Assembly (NCBI GenBank): GCA_964617665.1
Contig: CAZUAH010000232.1
Span: 1 to 20,769 of the forward strand
Direction: 5' to 3'
From: JADHUC01 sp964617665
GTDB taxonomy: Bacteria; Planctomycetota; Planctomycetia; Pirellulales; Pirellulaceae
DNA length: 20,769 nucleotides
The notes beneath the pieces are model-generated. The model saw nothing but the letters and a program-made list of their open reading frames with translations, made no database searches and had not been told where the DNA came from. The position numbers were made by a program, and so were the translations under genes. Shown here one piece after another: positions 13,381 through 20,769 of this stretch (its first letter is position 1; the number at the start of each line of letters is the position of its first letter).

Positions 13381-15045
13381 ATGGGTAAGCTTCTTCTGAT
13401 TCTATGTGCCGTCGCGCCATCCGCGGACGACAGTAGTGCTGGGGATCGGATTGATCCACGAGGTGCAGCAGGCTCGTTGGTCATCTGCGGCGGTGGCGCG
13501 TTACCGGATGCGGTGATTGATCGCTTTGTTGAGTTGGCTGGTGGAGAAGAAGCGCGTCTGGTGGTAATCCCCACGGCAAGCGAGCGTGCCGATAAGGCTC
13601 CTGACGAGTCGCTGCTCGCTACTTGGAAAAACCGATCGCTGGCCTCTGTCACGCTGCTGCACACGCGTTCTCGTGAGGAAGCGGACAAACCAGATTTTGT
13701 TGCTCCGCTAAAGACGGCCACCGCCGTGTGGTTTGGCGGCGGGGCGCAGTCTCGTCTGTCCGAGGCGTATGTGGGCACCGCCGTGGAACGAGAACTTGAG
13801 GCGTTGCTGCACCGCGGCGGAGTGATCGGCGGCACGTCGGCGGGCGCCGCGATCCAATCACGTTTGATGATTGCCAGTGGGAATCCCGTTCCGAACATTG
13901 GCGTTGGAGTGGACCTCCTGCCAGGGGCGGTTATCGATCAACATTTCCTTAGGAGGAATCGTAAGCCTCGGCTTCTGAATGCGCTGGACGAACATCCAGG
14001 CCACGTGGGATTCGGAATCGACGAAGCTACGGCACTGATCGCGCAAGGACGACGTTTGGAGGTTCTGGGAAAATCGACCGTGACCGTTTGTCTGGCACCT
14101 GCCGAGAATCGTCCGCGCAAGACCTTCGAGTTGAGATCTGGCCAAGTCGCCGACCTGACGGCGTTACGTCGAGCAGCCCGCGCTCGTGCGGCGGCACCTT
14201 TCCCGACGGCCAAGATGGGTCCACCAACCGTGGCCCACGGAACGCTGATCCTGGGCGGCGGAGGGCGAATGCCGAAAGAGGTGATGGAAAGGTTCATCGA
14301 AATGGCTGGCGGGCCGGAATCGTTGATCGTCGTGTTGCCAACCGCCGTGCCGGACCCGTTGCCGGAACGGCTACGCGACGTGGCAACGCTGGAAGCATTC
14401 GGAGCGCGGAATGTCGTCGCCCTGCGGGAGAGGAGCCTGCAGGAGGTTGAAAGTGACCCGTTTCTCGACACGCTGCGCAAGGCACGAGGTTTGTGGTTCA
14501 GCGGTGGTCGCCAGTGGCGGTTTGTGGATGCGTACGAGCATACCAAGGCGTACGACTTGTTCCACGATGTTTTGCGCCGCGGTGGAGTCATCGGCGGCAG
14601 TTCGGCGGGCGCGTCGATCCAGGCGGAGTACATGGTGCGCGGCAATCCGCTGGGCAATCGCGAAATCATGGCCGAAGGCTACGAACGGGGATTCGCTTTC
14701 TTACCGGGATGCGCCGTGGATCAGCATTTCTCAAGTCGAAGGCGTTTTGCGGATATGACGAAGCTTGTCGACAATTATCCGCAAGTATTGGGCATCGGCA
14801 TCGACGAGAATACGGCGTTGGTAGTAACCGGCAAAGTGGCAGAGGTCGTGGGTGCCAACAACGTCTACTTCTACGACGGAACGAAACCTGTGGTGGAAGG
14901 GCAACCCGATTACGTCATGGTTCGCCCTGGCGAGCGGTTTGATATGAAACGGTTTCAGAACCGGGAGGGCGAGGCTCCCACCGAGCCGAAATCGCGGGAA
15001 AACGCGGCTCAGCAGGAGCTTCGCCCTCCCAAGAATGGGTTTTGA
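13381..15045 (+). CDS. Exported tandem cyanophycinase-like protein (two peptidase S51 domains)
   Basis: A 554-residue protein with two S51 (cyanophycinase/peptidase E) domains. Cyanophycinases hydrolyse the Asp-Arg polymer cyanophycin to dipeptides. A short signal peptide (about 1-15) predicts export. Domain 1 (about 30-265) has GTSAGA (151-156, nucleophile Ser153), DQHF (186-189, His188) and GIDE (Glu215). Domain 2 (about 285-525) has GSSAGA (406-411, Ser408), DQHF (447-450, His449) and GIDE (Glu476). Both match the Ser-His-Glu triad of characterised cyanophycinase, so both may be active. The gene is about twice the normal family length. The last ~27 residues (from REGEAPTEP) are encoded by a palindromic repeat and are probably not functional. 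AAGGAG (13371-13376) lies 4 bases before the ATG. No cyanophycin synthetase is seen, so the substrate may be external or another peptide. Confidence 0.9.
   Translation: MGKLLLILCAVAPSADDSSAGDRIDPRGAAGSLVICGGGALPDAVIDRFVELAGGEEARLVVIPTASERADKAPDESLLATWKNRSLASVTLLHTRSREEADKPDFVAPLKTATAVWFGGGAQSRLSEAYVGTAVERELEALLHRGGVIGGTSAGAAIQSRLMIASGNPVPNIGVGVDLLPGAVIDQHFLRRNRKPRLLNALDEHPGHVGFGIDEATALIAQGRRLEVLGKSTVTVCLAPAENRPRKTFELRSGQVADLTALRRAARARAAAPFPTAKMGPPTVAHGTLILGGGGRMPKEVMERFIEMAGGPESLIVVLPTAVPDPLPERLRDVATLEAFGARNVVALRERSLQEVESDPFLDTLRKARGLWFSGGRQWRFVDAYEHTKAYDLFHDVLRRGGVIGGSSAGASIQAEYMVRGNPLGNREIMAEGYERGFAFLPGCAVDQHFSSRRRFADMTKLVDNYPQVLGIGIDENTALVVTGKVAEVVGANNVYFYDGTKPVVEGQPDYVMVRPGERFDMKRFQNREGEAPTEPKSRENAAQQELRPPKNGF
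14963..15030. repeat. Long imperfect palindrome inside the 3' end of the S51 gene
   Basis: Two 26-base arms, 14963-14988 and 15005-15030, are inverted copies matching at 22 of 26 positions, one of the four differences being a G-U wobble; a 16-base loop separates them. The arms begin GGGAGGGCGAGGCTCC and end GGAGCTTCGCCCTCCC. On the plus strand it encodes GEAPTEP and later ELRPP. Such GEAP-encoding palindromes recur as dispersed repeats in planctomycete genomes (from memory, not searched). It ends 15 bases before the end of the stop codon, so it could also act as a 3' hairpin or terminator. Confidence 0.8.
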
Positions 15046-15103
15046 AACGCCTTCATGGTGCGCCCACGCTAGCGCATGCGCCGTGGCCCAAACCCTAATC
15101 TTC

Positions 15104-16276
15104 TTACCGCTTTACGGGCGTGTTCAGCAGTACATCGATGCGCGGCGAGTTGTGGTTGTACGGCTTCATCAGGATGTCCACGTCGCCGTCGCCGTCGAAG
15201 TCGCCTAGTAGACCTTCGTGGATTCCTTGGCCGTGCGAGGCAATGGTCTTGCGAAACGCACCTTTGCCGTCGCCGTACCAGATGTAGGTCTTCGCCTTGT
15301 CGCCCGCACCGGGGTTGCCCATCTCGCCGATGAAAATGTCTGGATGACCATCGCCATTGACGTCGCGGACTTCGCAGGTGTGGCCGTGTACGACGAATCC
15401 CAGCAAATGGGATTTCCATTGCTTTCCGTCCCATTCGTACCACTTGGCGTCGCCGTCCATGTCGCCGGGCGAGAAGACGATCTCTGGGCGCCCGCCTGCG
15501 ACCAGTTGGCCCGCCGCGCATTGGGTGAACCGCATTTGGTCGTCAACTACATGCGCCTCGAATTCTGTGCCGCCCTGGTGTTTGAACCAACGACCACCAC
15601 CGACAAGGTCGATCTTGCCGTCTAAATCGACGTCCGTCGGAGTCGACGGGAAACCCTCCAACTCTCGGCCTGACTTCCAGGAGAAGATCGGTGTCGACGA
15701 CCAGACCTCGGGCTTGTGCGGATCCGCGGGAATCTCGAATAACAGAAGCTGCTTGCCTTTTTGGTTCCAGGACACAAACTCGATCTTCCCATCGCCGTCG
15801 AAGTCCCCGGCTGTCTGGTCATGGTGCTTACGGGGACCTCCCTGTTTGATCAGTCGCCGCTTCCAAGGCTTTTCGAATCGCGGGAAGGGATTCTCCCACC
15901 ACCAGACGTCCGAACCGCTTGCGTCCTGGCCGAGAACGACATCCTGGTCACCGTCGCCGTCCACGTCGAAGCATACGCCGCCGGCCTCGGGTTTCAGCCG
16001 CGTGTCGTCGATCACGCGCTTTTCCCACTTTTTGCCATTGTACTTGTACCACACGACCGAAGGCGTCTGCGTGCGCTCGCCGACGACGAAATCGTCGATA
16101 CCATCACCGTCCAGATCAGCGGCCACACAACACGTCTGCTGGTCGGCTTGGTTCGGTACAGGGATATCGCCCGTGGTGCTGCTCTTGCGCTGCCAGGCGG
16201 GATCGCCGGCAATCGCCAGCGAGGCGGTCGCGGCCAATATAAGACTCTGCGAGAAGACCTGCAGTTTCGTTTTCAT
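15104..16276 (-). CDS. Exported FG-GAP/VCBS repeat protein
   Basis: A 390-residue protein with a signal peptide (about 1-23, ending SLAIA). It carries at least five FG-GAP/VCBS-type repeats with Ca-binding-like loops: DLDGDGIDD (54-62), DVDGDGDQD (104-112), DFDGDGKIE (158-166), DVNGDGHPD (305-313) and DFDGDGDVD (359-367), with a weaker DVDLDGKID (215-223). This fold is an integrin-like beta-propeller used for Ca-dependent extracellular adhesion or carbohydrate binding. No catalytic domain is fused to it. CCTCC at 16288-16292 gives GGAGG on the minus strand, 11 bases upstream of the ATG, a somewhat long spacing. It converges on the S51 gene (58 bases between stops) and diverges from the gene at 16414. 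Specific ligand unknown. Confidence 0.87.
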   Translation of the reverse strand: MKTKLQVFSQSLILAATASLAIAGDPAWQRKSSTTGDIPVPNQADQQTCCVAADLDGDGIDDFVVGERTQTPSVVWYKYNGKKWEKRVIDDTRLKPEAGGVCFDVDGDGDQDVVLGQDASGSDVWWWENPFPRFEKPWKRRLIKQGGPRKHHDQTAGDFDGDGKIEFVSWNQKGKQLLLFEIPADPHKPEVWSSTPIFSWKSGRELEGFPSTPTDVDLDGKIDLVGGGRWFKHQGGTEFEAHVVDDQMRFTQCAAGQLVAGGRPEIVFSPGDMDGDAKWYEWDGKQWKSHLLGFVVHGHTCEVRDVNGDGHPDIFIGEMGNPGAGDKAKTYIWYGDGKGAFRKTIASHGQGIHEGLLGDFDGDGDVDILMKPYNHNSPRIDVLLNTPVKR

Positions 16277-16338
16277 GGCTTCTTCTACCTCCGCGTCGTC
16301 TGTCGTTTCCAGGGATTACATTGCGAACCGTTTTGTGT

Positions 16339-16365
16339 AGTCTAGCAGTTTTGGGCAATGGTCAA
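16339..16365 (-). promoter_or_regulatory. Weak candidate promoter for the FG-GAP gene
   Basis: On the minus strand TTGACC (16365-16360, 5/6 match) is followed after 15 bases by TAGACT (16344-16339). The spacer is shorter than the usual 16-18, so this is tentative. It lies 62 bases upstream of the ATG at 16276 and uses the same -10 hexamer as two other candidates in the window. Confidence 0.25.
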
Positions 16366-16413
16366 GAAGAGAGCCGCGCGGAAAGTCTCGGCGGCGATTG
16401 GAGAAATCGCAAG

Positions 16414-17670
16414 ATGATTCGTTTCGACGTCAAGCCCGTTCGCGGGATTCTCTCTTTGGTCAGCGGAATCCTGATCGTTATCCAAACTTCGATCATGCTT
16501 GCCGCGCCGCGACCTGGCGATCTATTTCGAGAGCATCGCTGGACCAACAAAGGCGGCGACGCTGGCGGATCGTTGCGAGTTGGCGGTCGGTTGGATTACG
16601 GGGGCGGTCCCGTCGAACTTGAACATAAGCTCGACCTGGATGCGGCTACACGGATTGAAGTGGTCATTGAAAAGCTGCTCTGCCACGACGGGACTCGTGG
16701 TTTGGCAATATCCGTCAACGACCACGAGTGGATCACATTCCCCGAAGCGAAAGGCATCCCCGAACCGCAGCGGGATTATCAACATCACACTTACCCGATT
16801 GTAGACGTTCCGCTGAAGCACCTCAAAGCCGGCACGGGGAACCAGTTCCGCCTGAGAGTCGACGGAGAGCATTCGTGGAGTTGGCCACAGAACCTGGTCT
16901 ATGGGGTCCATTTTCGCGTTTATTATGATACGAAGCGGAAGCCGCATCCAACTGGACGACTTGTCTCGCCAGCCAAGAACGCCAAACTGGACACCGAAGT
17001 GGAATTGCGGGCTGAAGCGTCCAGTCCCAATGGCCCAATCACGCGGATTGACTTTCTTGGCCGATTCGAGGGTGTGAATTTGGAAGGCGACGGATTGTAC
17101 ACGCAGTGGCACTATCATTACGTTCGGTCTCAGTTAGCTGGACATATCGGTAGCGTGACAGCCGCGTCTTGGAGCCTGACGTGGGACACCTCATGGATCC
17201 CCGATCAGCCTCGCCCCATTCAACTGGCCGCCTGGATCACTGACGAGACCGGGTTGACATTCTTCACCGAAGCGGTCGACGGGCTGACCTTCGATCGTGA
17301 CGGTTTGTCTGTCGAATTGTGCAAACCGTACGACGTGCCGAAGAAGTGGGTTACTCGCAAGGGAGAATGCGAACAGAAATTCCGTATCCAAGGCGACTTG
17401 GCCAGAGCCACTGCTGCGCAATTGGTTTGGTGCAGTTGGAGTCCGGGTTACATGGAAGGCATCTACATCAACGACCGGAAAGCCTTTGACCGAGAGGGGC
17501 CTCGTTACGCGTATTGCGTTCATTGCGTAGCGCTCGATGACCTTTCCATGCTGAAATCAGGCGAGAACGTACTAAAGACAGGCAAGACGCCCAAATACCA
17601 CGGCAAAATGGTCCACGGCATGGAGGTGAACTGGCCGGGCATAATAGTATTGATGCAATACCGCAAATAG
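16414..17670 (+). CDS. Exported hypothetical protein with central Ig-like region
   Basis: A 418-residue protein I cannot assign to a named family. Residues 1-31 make a signal peptide (ends SIMLAA, then PRPGDLF). Residues about 36-172 look like a beta-sandwich: EHKLDLDAATRIEVVIEKL, a CHDGTRG turn, VNDHEWITFPE, and SWPQNLVYGVHFRVYYD (156-172), reminiscent of carbohydrate-binding modules. Residues about 181-292 (RLVSPAKNAKLD to VDGLTF) resemble a bacterial Ig-like domain. The C-terminal ~120 residues repeat the theme, with VWCSWSPGYMEGIYIND. No catalytic residues stand out. The ATG at 16414 is chosen because the signal peptide starts there and GGAGA (16400-16404) lies 9 bases upstream; the TTG at 16321 would add 31 unlikely residues. 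A glycan-binding role is a guess from fold impression and neighbours. Confidence 0.72.
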   Translation: MIRFDVKPVRGILSLVSGILIVIQTSIMLAAPRPGDLFREHRWTNKGGDAGGSLRVGGRLDYGGGPVELEHKLDLDAATRIEVVIEKLLCHDGTRGLAISVNDHEWITFPEAKGIPEPQRDYQHHTYPIVDVPLKHLKAGTGNQFRLRVDGEHSWSWPQNLVYGVHFRVYYDTKRKPHPTGRLVSPAKNAKLDTEVELRAEASSPNGPITRIDFLGRFEGVNLEGDGLYTQWHYHYVRSQLAGHIGSVTAASWSLTWDTSWIPDQPRPIQLAAWITDETGLTFFTEAVDGLTFDRDGLSVELCKPYDVPKKWVTRKGECEQKFRIQGDLARATAAQLVWCSWSPGYMEGIYINDRKAFDREGPRYAYCVHCVALDDLSMLKSGENVLKTGKTPKYHGKMVHGMEVNWPGIIVLMQYRK

Positions 17671-17731
17671 GACGGTGAATCGCACGACGGCCCTTCATCC
17701 AGACAAGGGGCGGACGGCCGCAGGTTGGTAA

Positions 17732-17905
17732 TCAGTAATTCAACTGGCTGCCGATGTAGGCACTCAGCCCTGGCTGGAATACGTCGCTGATCGCCCGGAT
17801 GTCCAGGTGTTCGCGATACTGCTGATCGGCCACATTTTCCATGCCAGCGATGACTCTGACGCGCTCATACGGGATCCAATTGCAGGAGCCAGAGAACGAT
17901 CCGGA
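17732..17905 (-). pseudogene. C-terminal remnant resembling a TonB-dependent outer-membrane receptor
   Basis: The minus strand encodes 57 residues up to a TGA at 17734-17732, with an in-frame TAA (17908-17906) immediately before and no usable start. The peptide has GMENVADQQYREHLDIR (residues 21-37), FQPG (43-46) and the ending GLSAYIGSQLNY (46-57). This matches the last two strands of TonB-dependent receptors: a G-x-x-N-x-x-D-x-x-Y-R-x-H turn, a QPG turn, then an alternating strand ending in an aromatic residue. I recall the order from the family; it was not searched. The upstream part of the receptor is missing or unrecognisable, so this is read as a decayed gene. Such receptors import glycans or siderophores, which would fit the permease neighbours. 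Confidence 0.45.
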
Positions 17906-18193
17906 TTACCCTTCGATCCGCTGCAACATGAATTTTCAGCAAATTCGATACAAAACCCCCAATCCGAAGAATAGTCCGTCTCTTGCTAGGTCTCGCCGTT
18001 TACCGAGGCATTGCCTCAGGTGATTCGACTAGCCCCTTGTTTGGTACTCACATCATCGCTGAATAGCCAACGACGATTTATCGCCGTGCGGATGTGACAT
18101 CCCCGCTGGCATCGCTTCGCTAGCACGTTGGCGGCCAGTGCCGGACTTGGCGTTTTAGAGTCGGAGTTGGGTCGCAGGCGGTTGTCCGGGTTC

Positions 18194-18222
18194 TTGGTTT
18201 GCTCGGACTTGCACAATAGAAT
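18194..18222 (+). promoter_or_regulatory. Candidate promoter for the FucP-like permease
   Basis: TTGGTT (18194-18199), a 17-base spacer and TAGAAT (18217-18222, 5/6 match to TATAAT) lie 59 bases upstream of the ATG at 18282. Spacing is ideal; the -35 is a partial match. Confidence 0.4.
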
Positions 18223-18281
18223 GGTGCCTTTCGCACGGACTTTCTACAAACCTCTCTCCTGCAAAGGCCCAAATCAGAACG

Positions 18282-19718
18282 ATGAGCGACAATCCTTATA
18301 CCGCGCCGGATTCAGTAGGCGTCCGGAGCGATGACGCGAACAAAGTGGTCCCTGGACAGTATCTCTATCCATTCATCCTGGTAACGACCCTGTTCGCGCT
18401 TTGGGGTTTTGCTAACGACATCACCAATCCACTGGTGCGAGCTTTCAAAGAGATCTTCCTGATCAGCAACGCGCAAAGCAGCCTGGTGCAATGGGCTTTC
18501 TACGGCGGGTACGCCACGATGGCGATTCCGGCGGCCTTGGTCATTCGGAAACTCTCCTTCAAATCAGGTATCATCATCGGCCTTTTGCTCTACGCGGTCG
18601 GTGCCTTGATGACGATTCCGGCCAGCTTGTTCATGGAGTTCAACGTCTTCCTGATTGGTTTCTACATCCTAACCTTCGGATTGGCCTTTCTCGAAACGAC
18701 TGCCAACCCATACATCCTCTCCATGGGATCGCCGGAGACGGCCACGCAGCGGTTGAATCTTGCCCAGGCCTTCAACCCAATCGGATCACTGACGGGAATG
18801 GTTGTCGCCAGTACGTTTATTCTCCCAAGCCTTGGCGTCGCCGAGTTCAGAGAGAACGAAAAGGCAGCTCATCCCGAGTACGCCGAGATGTTGCCGAGCA
18901 AGGTCGATGGCCTCATAACGGATGCACTGGAAAAGCACGCAGAAGAAGAACAAGCCAAGCATCAGGAGATGGTGGCGCACGATCTGGGAGTTGTCAGAAC
19001 GCCGTACGTAATCATCGCTCTGATCGTACTTGCCGTTTTGGTGATCTTCATCTTGTCGAAGATGCCCGATACGGGACACGAGGAAGACAAGATCGAACTT
19101 GTGCCGTTGTTCAAGCATTTGCTGTTCAACTTCCACTACACCGGCGGCGTCATCGCACAGACCTTCTATGTCGGTGCGCAGATCATGTGCTGGACGTTCA
19201 TTATTCACTACGGAATGACACTGATCGGACTGAGCGCGGCTCAGGCGCAGAACTGGAATATTCTGGCGATGAGCATCTTTCTGGGCAGTCGTTTCATTTG
19301 CACGTTTATCCTGAAGTACCTCAAGCCGGGACTTCTGCTGGGAATTCTGGCCATCGGTGGCATGTTGCTCACGCTGGGCGCGATCTTCATCCAGGGGATG
19401 ACGGGGCTTTACTGCCTGATCGGTGTTTCCGCCTGTATGTCGCTGATGTTCCCGACAATCTACGGAATCGCCTTGGATGGCCTCTCGCCGAATGATGCAA
19501 AACTTGGGTCTGCGGGTCTGATCTTTGCCATCGTGGGCGGAGCCTTCATGCCGCGGATCCAGGCCGCCATGATCGACGCAGAGGGAATGACCATCGCGGG
19601 GCAGCAACTCGAATCGGTACGTATTTCCTTCTTCCTGCCGGTAGTCTGCTTCGTCGTCATCGCAGTCTATGGGTTCCTCGCCCATACGATGGACCGGAAA
19701 GAGCAGGTCGCGGCATGA
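18282..19718 (+). CDS. MFS sugar permease, FucP (L-fucose/H+ symporter) family
   Basis: A 478-residue inner-membrane transporter, expected to have 12 membrane helices, from the fucose-glucose-galactose branch of the MFS. The N-terminus MSDNPYTAP is a planctomycete-type cytoplasmic leader. Family signatures: FALWGFANDITNPLV (38-52), SSLVQWAFYGGYATM (66-80), FLETTANPYIL (136-146), RLNLAQAFNPIGSLTG (157-172) and, in the second half, AQTFYVGAQIMCWTF. Glu138 corresponds to FucP Glu135. The residue aligned with FucP Asp46 is Asn49, while an Asp sits at position 46 in the FucP Asn43 column. A long acidic/His-rich insert (about 190-235) precedes helix 7. The substrate could be fucose or another hexose. 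The ribosome binding site is poor (AAAGG 14 bases upstream). It converges on a second FucP-like gene with 26 bases between. Confidence 0.9.
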   Translation: MSDNPYTAPDSVGVRSDDANKVVPGQYLYPFILVTTLFALWGFANDITNPLVRAFKEIFLISNAQSSLVQWAFYGGYATMAIPAALVIRKLSFKSGIIIGLLLYAVGALMTIPASLFMEFNVFLIGFYILTFGLAFLETTANPYILSMGSPETATQRLNLAQAFNPIGSLTGMVVASTFILPSLGVAEFRENEKAAHPEYAEMLPSKVDGLITDALEKHAEEEQAKHQEMVAHDLGVVRTPYVIIALIVLAVLVIFILSKMPDTGHEEDKIELVPLFKHLLFNFHYTGGVIAQTFYVGAQIMCWTFIIHYGMTLIGLSAAQAQNWNILAMSIFLGSRFICTFILKYLKPGLLLGILAIGGMLLTLGAIFIQGMTGLYCLIGVSACMSLMFPTIYGIALDGLSPNDAKLGSAGLIFAIVGGAFMPRIQAAMIDAEGMTIAGQQLESVRISFFLPVVCFVVIAVYGFLAHTMDRKEQVAA

Positions 19719-19744
19719 AAATGGAGCGTTGATTACGAGTGATG

Positions 19745-20769
19745 TCACTCTGCGTTTGGCGCATGGGTGGCTTCATACTTTCGGCAGACGATTGCGCCGT
19801 ATAACCCGATCAAGACAAACGCGATGGCAGGCACCCAGTAGGCGATCTTGATGCTTTCGGCCTGATCTGACACAGCGCCTTGGATTTGCGTCAAGACCGC
19901 CGCACCGGCAATCGCCATGACCATGCCCGATCCGCCGATCTTCGTGTCGTCCTTCAGCCCCGCAATTCCCAAACCGTAAATAGTCGGGAACATCAGCGAC
20001 ATGCACGCGGATATTATCATGAGCGTGTACACGCCGAGGAATCCTTTGTCGTAGATCGTGATCAAACAGCAGACGACGGCGATCACGGACAGCGCTGTTA
20101 GCAGATTCCGGGGCTTGAAGAACCGCATGAGGCCCGTGCAGGCGAATCGCCCGACAACAAAGAGGACCAACGATACGATGTAGTAGGTGCCACCGGCCTG
20201 TTCGGCAGTTTTCGGTAGCACGAAATCGAGCCCGAGCCATTCACAAACGTTGTAGACTCTGGCTGCAAACGGCTCGACGTTGCGCAAGGCTTCGGTGATC
20301 TGTGCCGTCGAAGCGTCTGGCCCCAATGCCTGTACGACGTCGTCAAGTTTGAGTTGTTCCATGGTGTAGCGAATGATGTAGGACCAAACTGCGATCTGGG
20401 CGCCGACATAGAAGAACTGGGCGGCGACGCCGCACATATAGTTCAGATTCTTGCTGAGCCGGCCGAACGTGCCCATCAGATCCAATCGCTTGTCGTCTTC
20501 CTTCAGACTTGGCATCTTTGTCAGGAGGATTGCAAGGAACAGGCAAACCATTAACAAGCCCATGACCAGATAGGCCGTGGTGACCGCATTGATTTCACCC
20601 GCCTGGATCGCCGCCAGTTCTCCTTCAGGAAGCTCCTTTCTCTCCTCAGCCGTTTTGACGTTCAGTTGCGAGAGCACAAAGATCTGGCTGACGACCACTC
20701 CCGTAATCGCGCCGAACGGATTGAACGATTGAGCGAAGTTCAGACGTTGCGTAGCGGTCAGTTCCGAAC
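19745..20769 (-). CDS. Second FucP-family MFS permease, 5' end beyond the window
   Basis: Partial gene: the reading frame stays open through the window edge, and the GTG at 20698 is internal, not a start. The upstream codons give TATQRLNFAQSFNPFGAITG, which aligns with the same motif in the permease at 18282 (RLNLAQAFNPIGSLTG), so about 150 N-terminal residues lie outside. The visible part covers the end of the N-half, a cytoplasmic loop, AQFFYVGAQIAVWSYIIRY (very close to the FucP C-half pattern) and the final helices. An unusual loop of about 55 residues (QALGPDAST to KTAEQAGG) sits between two C-half helices. It is a diverged paralogue of its neighbour, probably with a different sugar range. 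Stops are 26 bases apart, tail to tail, with no obvious terminator hairpin. Confidence 0.9.
   Translation of the reverse strand, partial: SELTATQRLNFAQSFNPFGAITGVVVSQIFVLSQLNVKTAEERKELPEGELAAIQAGEINAVTTAYLVMGLLMVCLFLAILLTKMPSLKEDDKRLDLMGTFGRLSKNLNYMCGVAAQFFYVGAQIAVWSYIIRYTMEQLKLDDVVQALGPDASTAQITEALRNVEPFAARVYNVCEWLGLDFVLPKTAEQAGGTYYIVSLVLFVVGRFACTGLMRFFKPRNLLTALSVIAVVCCLITIYDKGFLGVYTLMIISACMSLMFPTIYGLGIAGLKDDTKIGGSGMVMAIAGAAVLTQIQGAVSDQAESIKIAYWVPAIAFVLIGLYGAIVCRKYEATHAPNAE

Larger units (their letters stand above)
17671..18281. other. 611-base region without an intact gene
   Basis: Between the Ig-like protein gene and the FucP-like transporter gene I find no full-length gene. It contains a remnant of an outer-membrane receptor (17732-17905, minus) and a candidate promoter (18194-18222, plus). 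The 60- and 66-codon open frames between 17841 and 18216 have no recognisable product. No tRNA or repeat array was seen. Confidence 0.6.

Noticed and set aside
13938..14669. 243-codon open frame on the minus strand
   Set aside because: Antisense to the well-supported S51 gene and lacking any motif.
15072..15081. Perfect palindrome GCGCATGCGC between convergent genes
   Set aside because: Ten bases in a GC-rich region is expected by chance and it cannot form a proper looped hairpin.
15357..16340. 327-codon open frame on the plus strand
   Set aside because: Antisense to the FG-GAP gene; Ser/Pro-rich translation arising from complement of GAC/GGC-rich repeat codons.
18003..18020. Near-palindrome CCGAGGCATTGCCTCAGG
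   Set aside because: The stem leaves almost no loop and there is no T tract or operator-like context; too short to support a terminator or binding site.
18491..19495. 334-codon open frame on the plus strand inside the permease gene
   Set aside because: It is a shifted frame of the FucP-like gene; its Arg/His-rich composition has no family resemblance while the main frame is clearly a transporter.
18786..19748. 320-codon open frame on the minus strand
   Set aside because: Antisense to the FucP-like gene, His/Gln/Asp-rich and without recognisable motifs.
19745..20698. Complete second permease starting at the GTG at 20698
   Set aside because: Codons upstream of 20698 to the window edge encode the conserved TATQRLNFAQSFNPFG segment, so the gene is cut by the window end.
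1..20769. CRISPR array, transposase, integrase, toxin-antitoxin or phage-defence genes
   Set aside because: No regularly spaced repeats, DDE or tyrosine recombinase motifs, paired short toxin-antitoxin frames or known defence domains were found on either strand.

Overview
The window looks like a piece of a planctomycete (Planctomycetota) chromosome, probably from the Pirellulales side of the phylum. The call rests on gene style: exported proteins with leucine-rich repeats of the TDxGLxHL type, a DUF1559 protein, a Tat-exported Gfo/Idh/MocA oxidoreductase, a PQQ-type beta-propeller with an N-terminal methyltransferase-like region, an FG-GAP/VCBS protein, a transporter beginning MSDNPYTAP, and a palindromic repeat of the GEAPTEP-encoding kind. 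I see no rRNA, tRNA, CRISPR array, IS element, integrase or plasmid/phage genes.

Layout: (1) 5-811 (-), an exported protein with an internal duplication, is followed by a 403-base divergent promoter region and 1215-2522 (+), the Tat-dependent Gfo/Idh/MocA oxidoreductase; a perfect 12-bp hairpin closes this unit. (2) 9776 down to 2617 (-) is a likely three-gene operon: exported GH38 alpha-mannosidase-like enzyme, large propeller protein, LRR lipoprotein. (3) 9932-10849 (+) is an exported ChbG/YdjC-type carbohydrate deacetylase whose 3' end overlaps, tail to tail by 61 bases, an exported class I methyltransferase (10789-11454, -). (4) 11557-15045 (+) is a likely operon: DUF1559 protein, membrane-anchored LRR protein, exported tandem cyanophycinase-like (S51) protein with a palindromic repeat inside its 3' end. 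(5) 15104-16276 (-), an FG-GAP/VCBS protein, diverges from 16414-17670 (+), an exported protein with a central Ig-like region. (6) 17671-18281 lacks an intact gene but keeps a 57-codon remnant resembling the C-terminus of a TonB-dependent receptor. (7) Two FucP-type sugar permeases converge (18282-19718 + and 19745 to beyond the window end, -).

How it may work together: GH38 glycosidase, sugar deacetylase, Gfo/Idh/MocA oxidoreductase and two FucP-like permeases suggest scavenging of mannose-, fucose- or amino-sugar-containing polysaccharides, with hydrolysis outside the cytoplasmic membrane and monosaccharide uptake by proton symport. This is inferred from family membership and proximity only. 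Nearly every non-transport product carries an export signal, so the window encodes mainly extracytoplasmic functions. The least ordinary features are two exported Rossmann methyltransferase folds (one with an intact SAM motif, one eroded and fused to a propeller), an exported two-domain S51 protein with both triads apparently intact, and a mobile-type palindrome translated into a protein tail.
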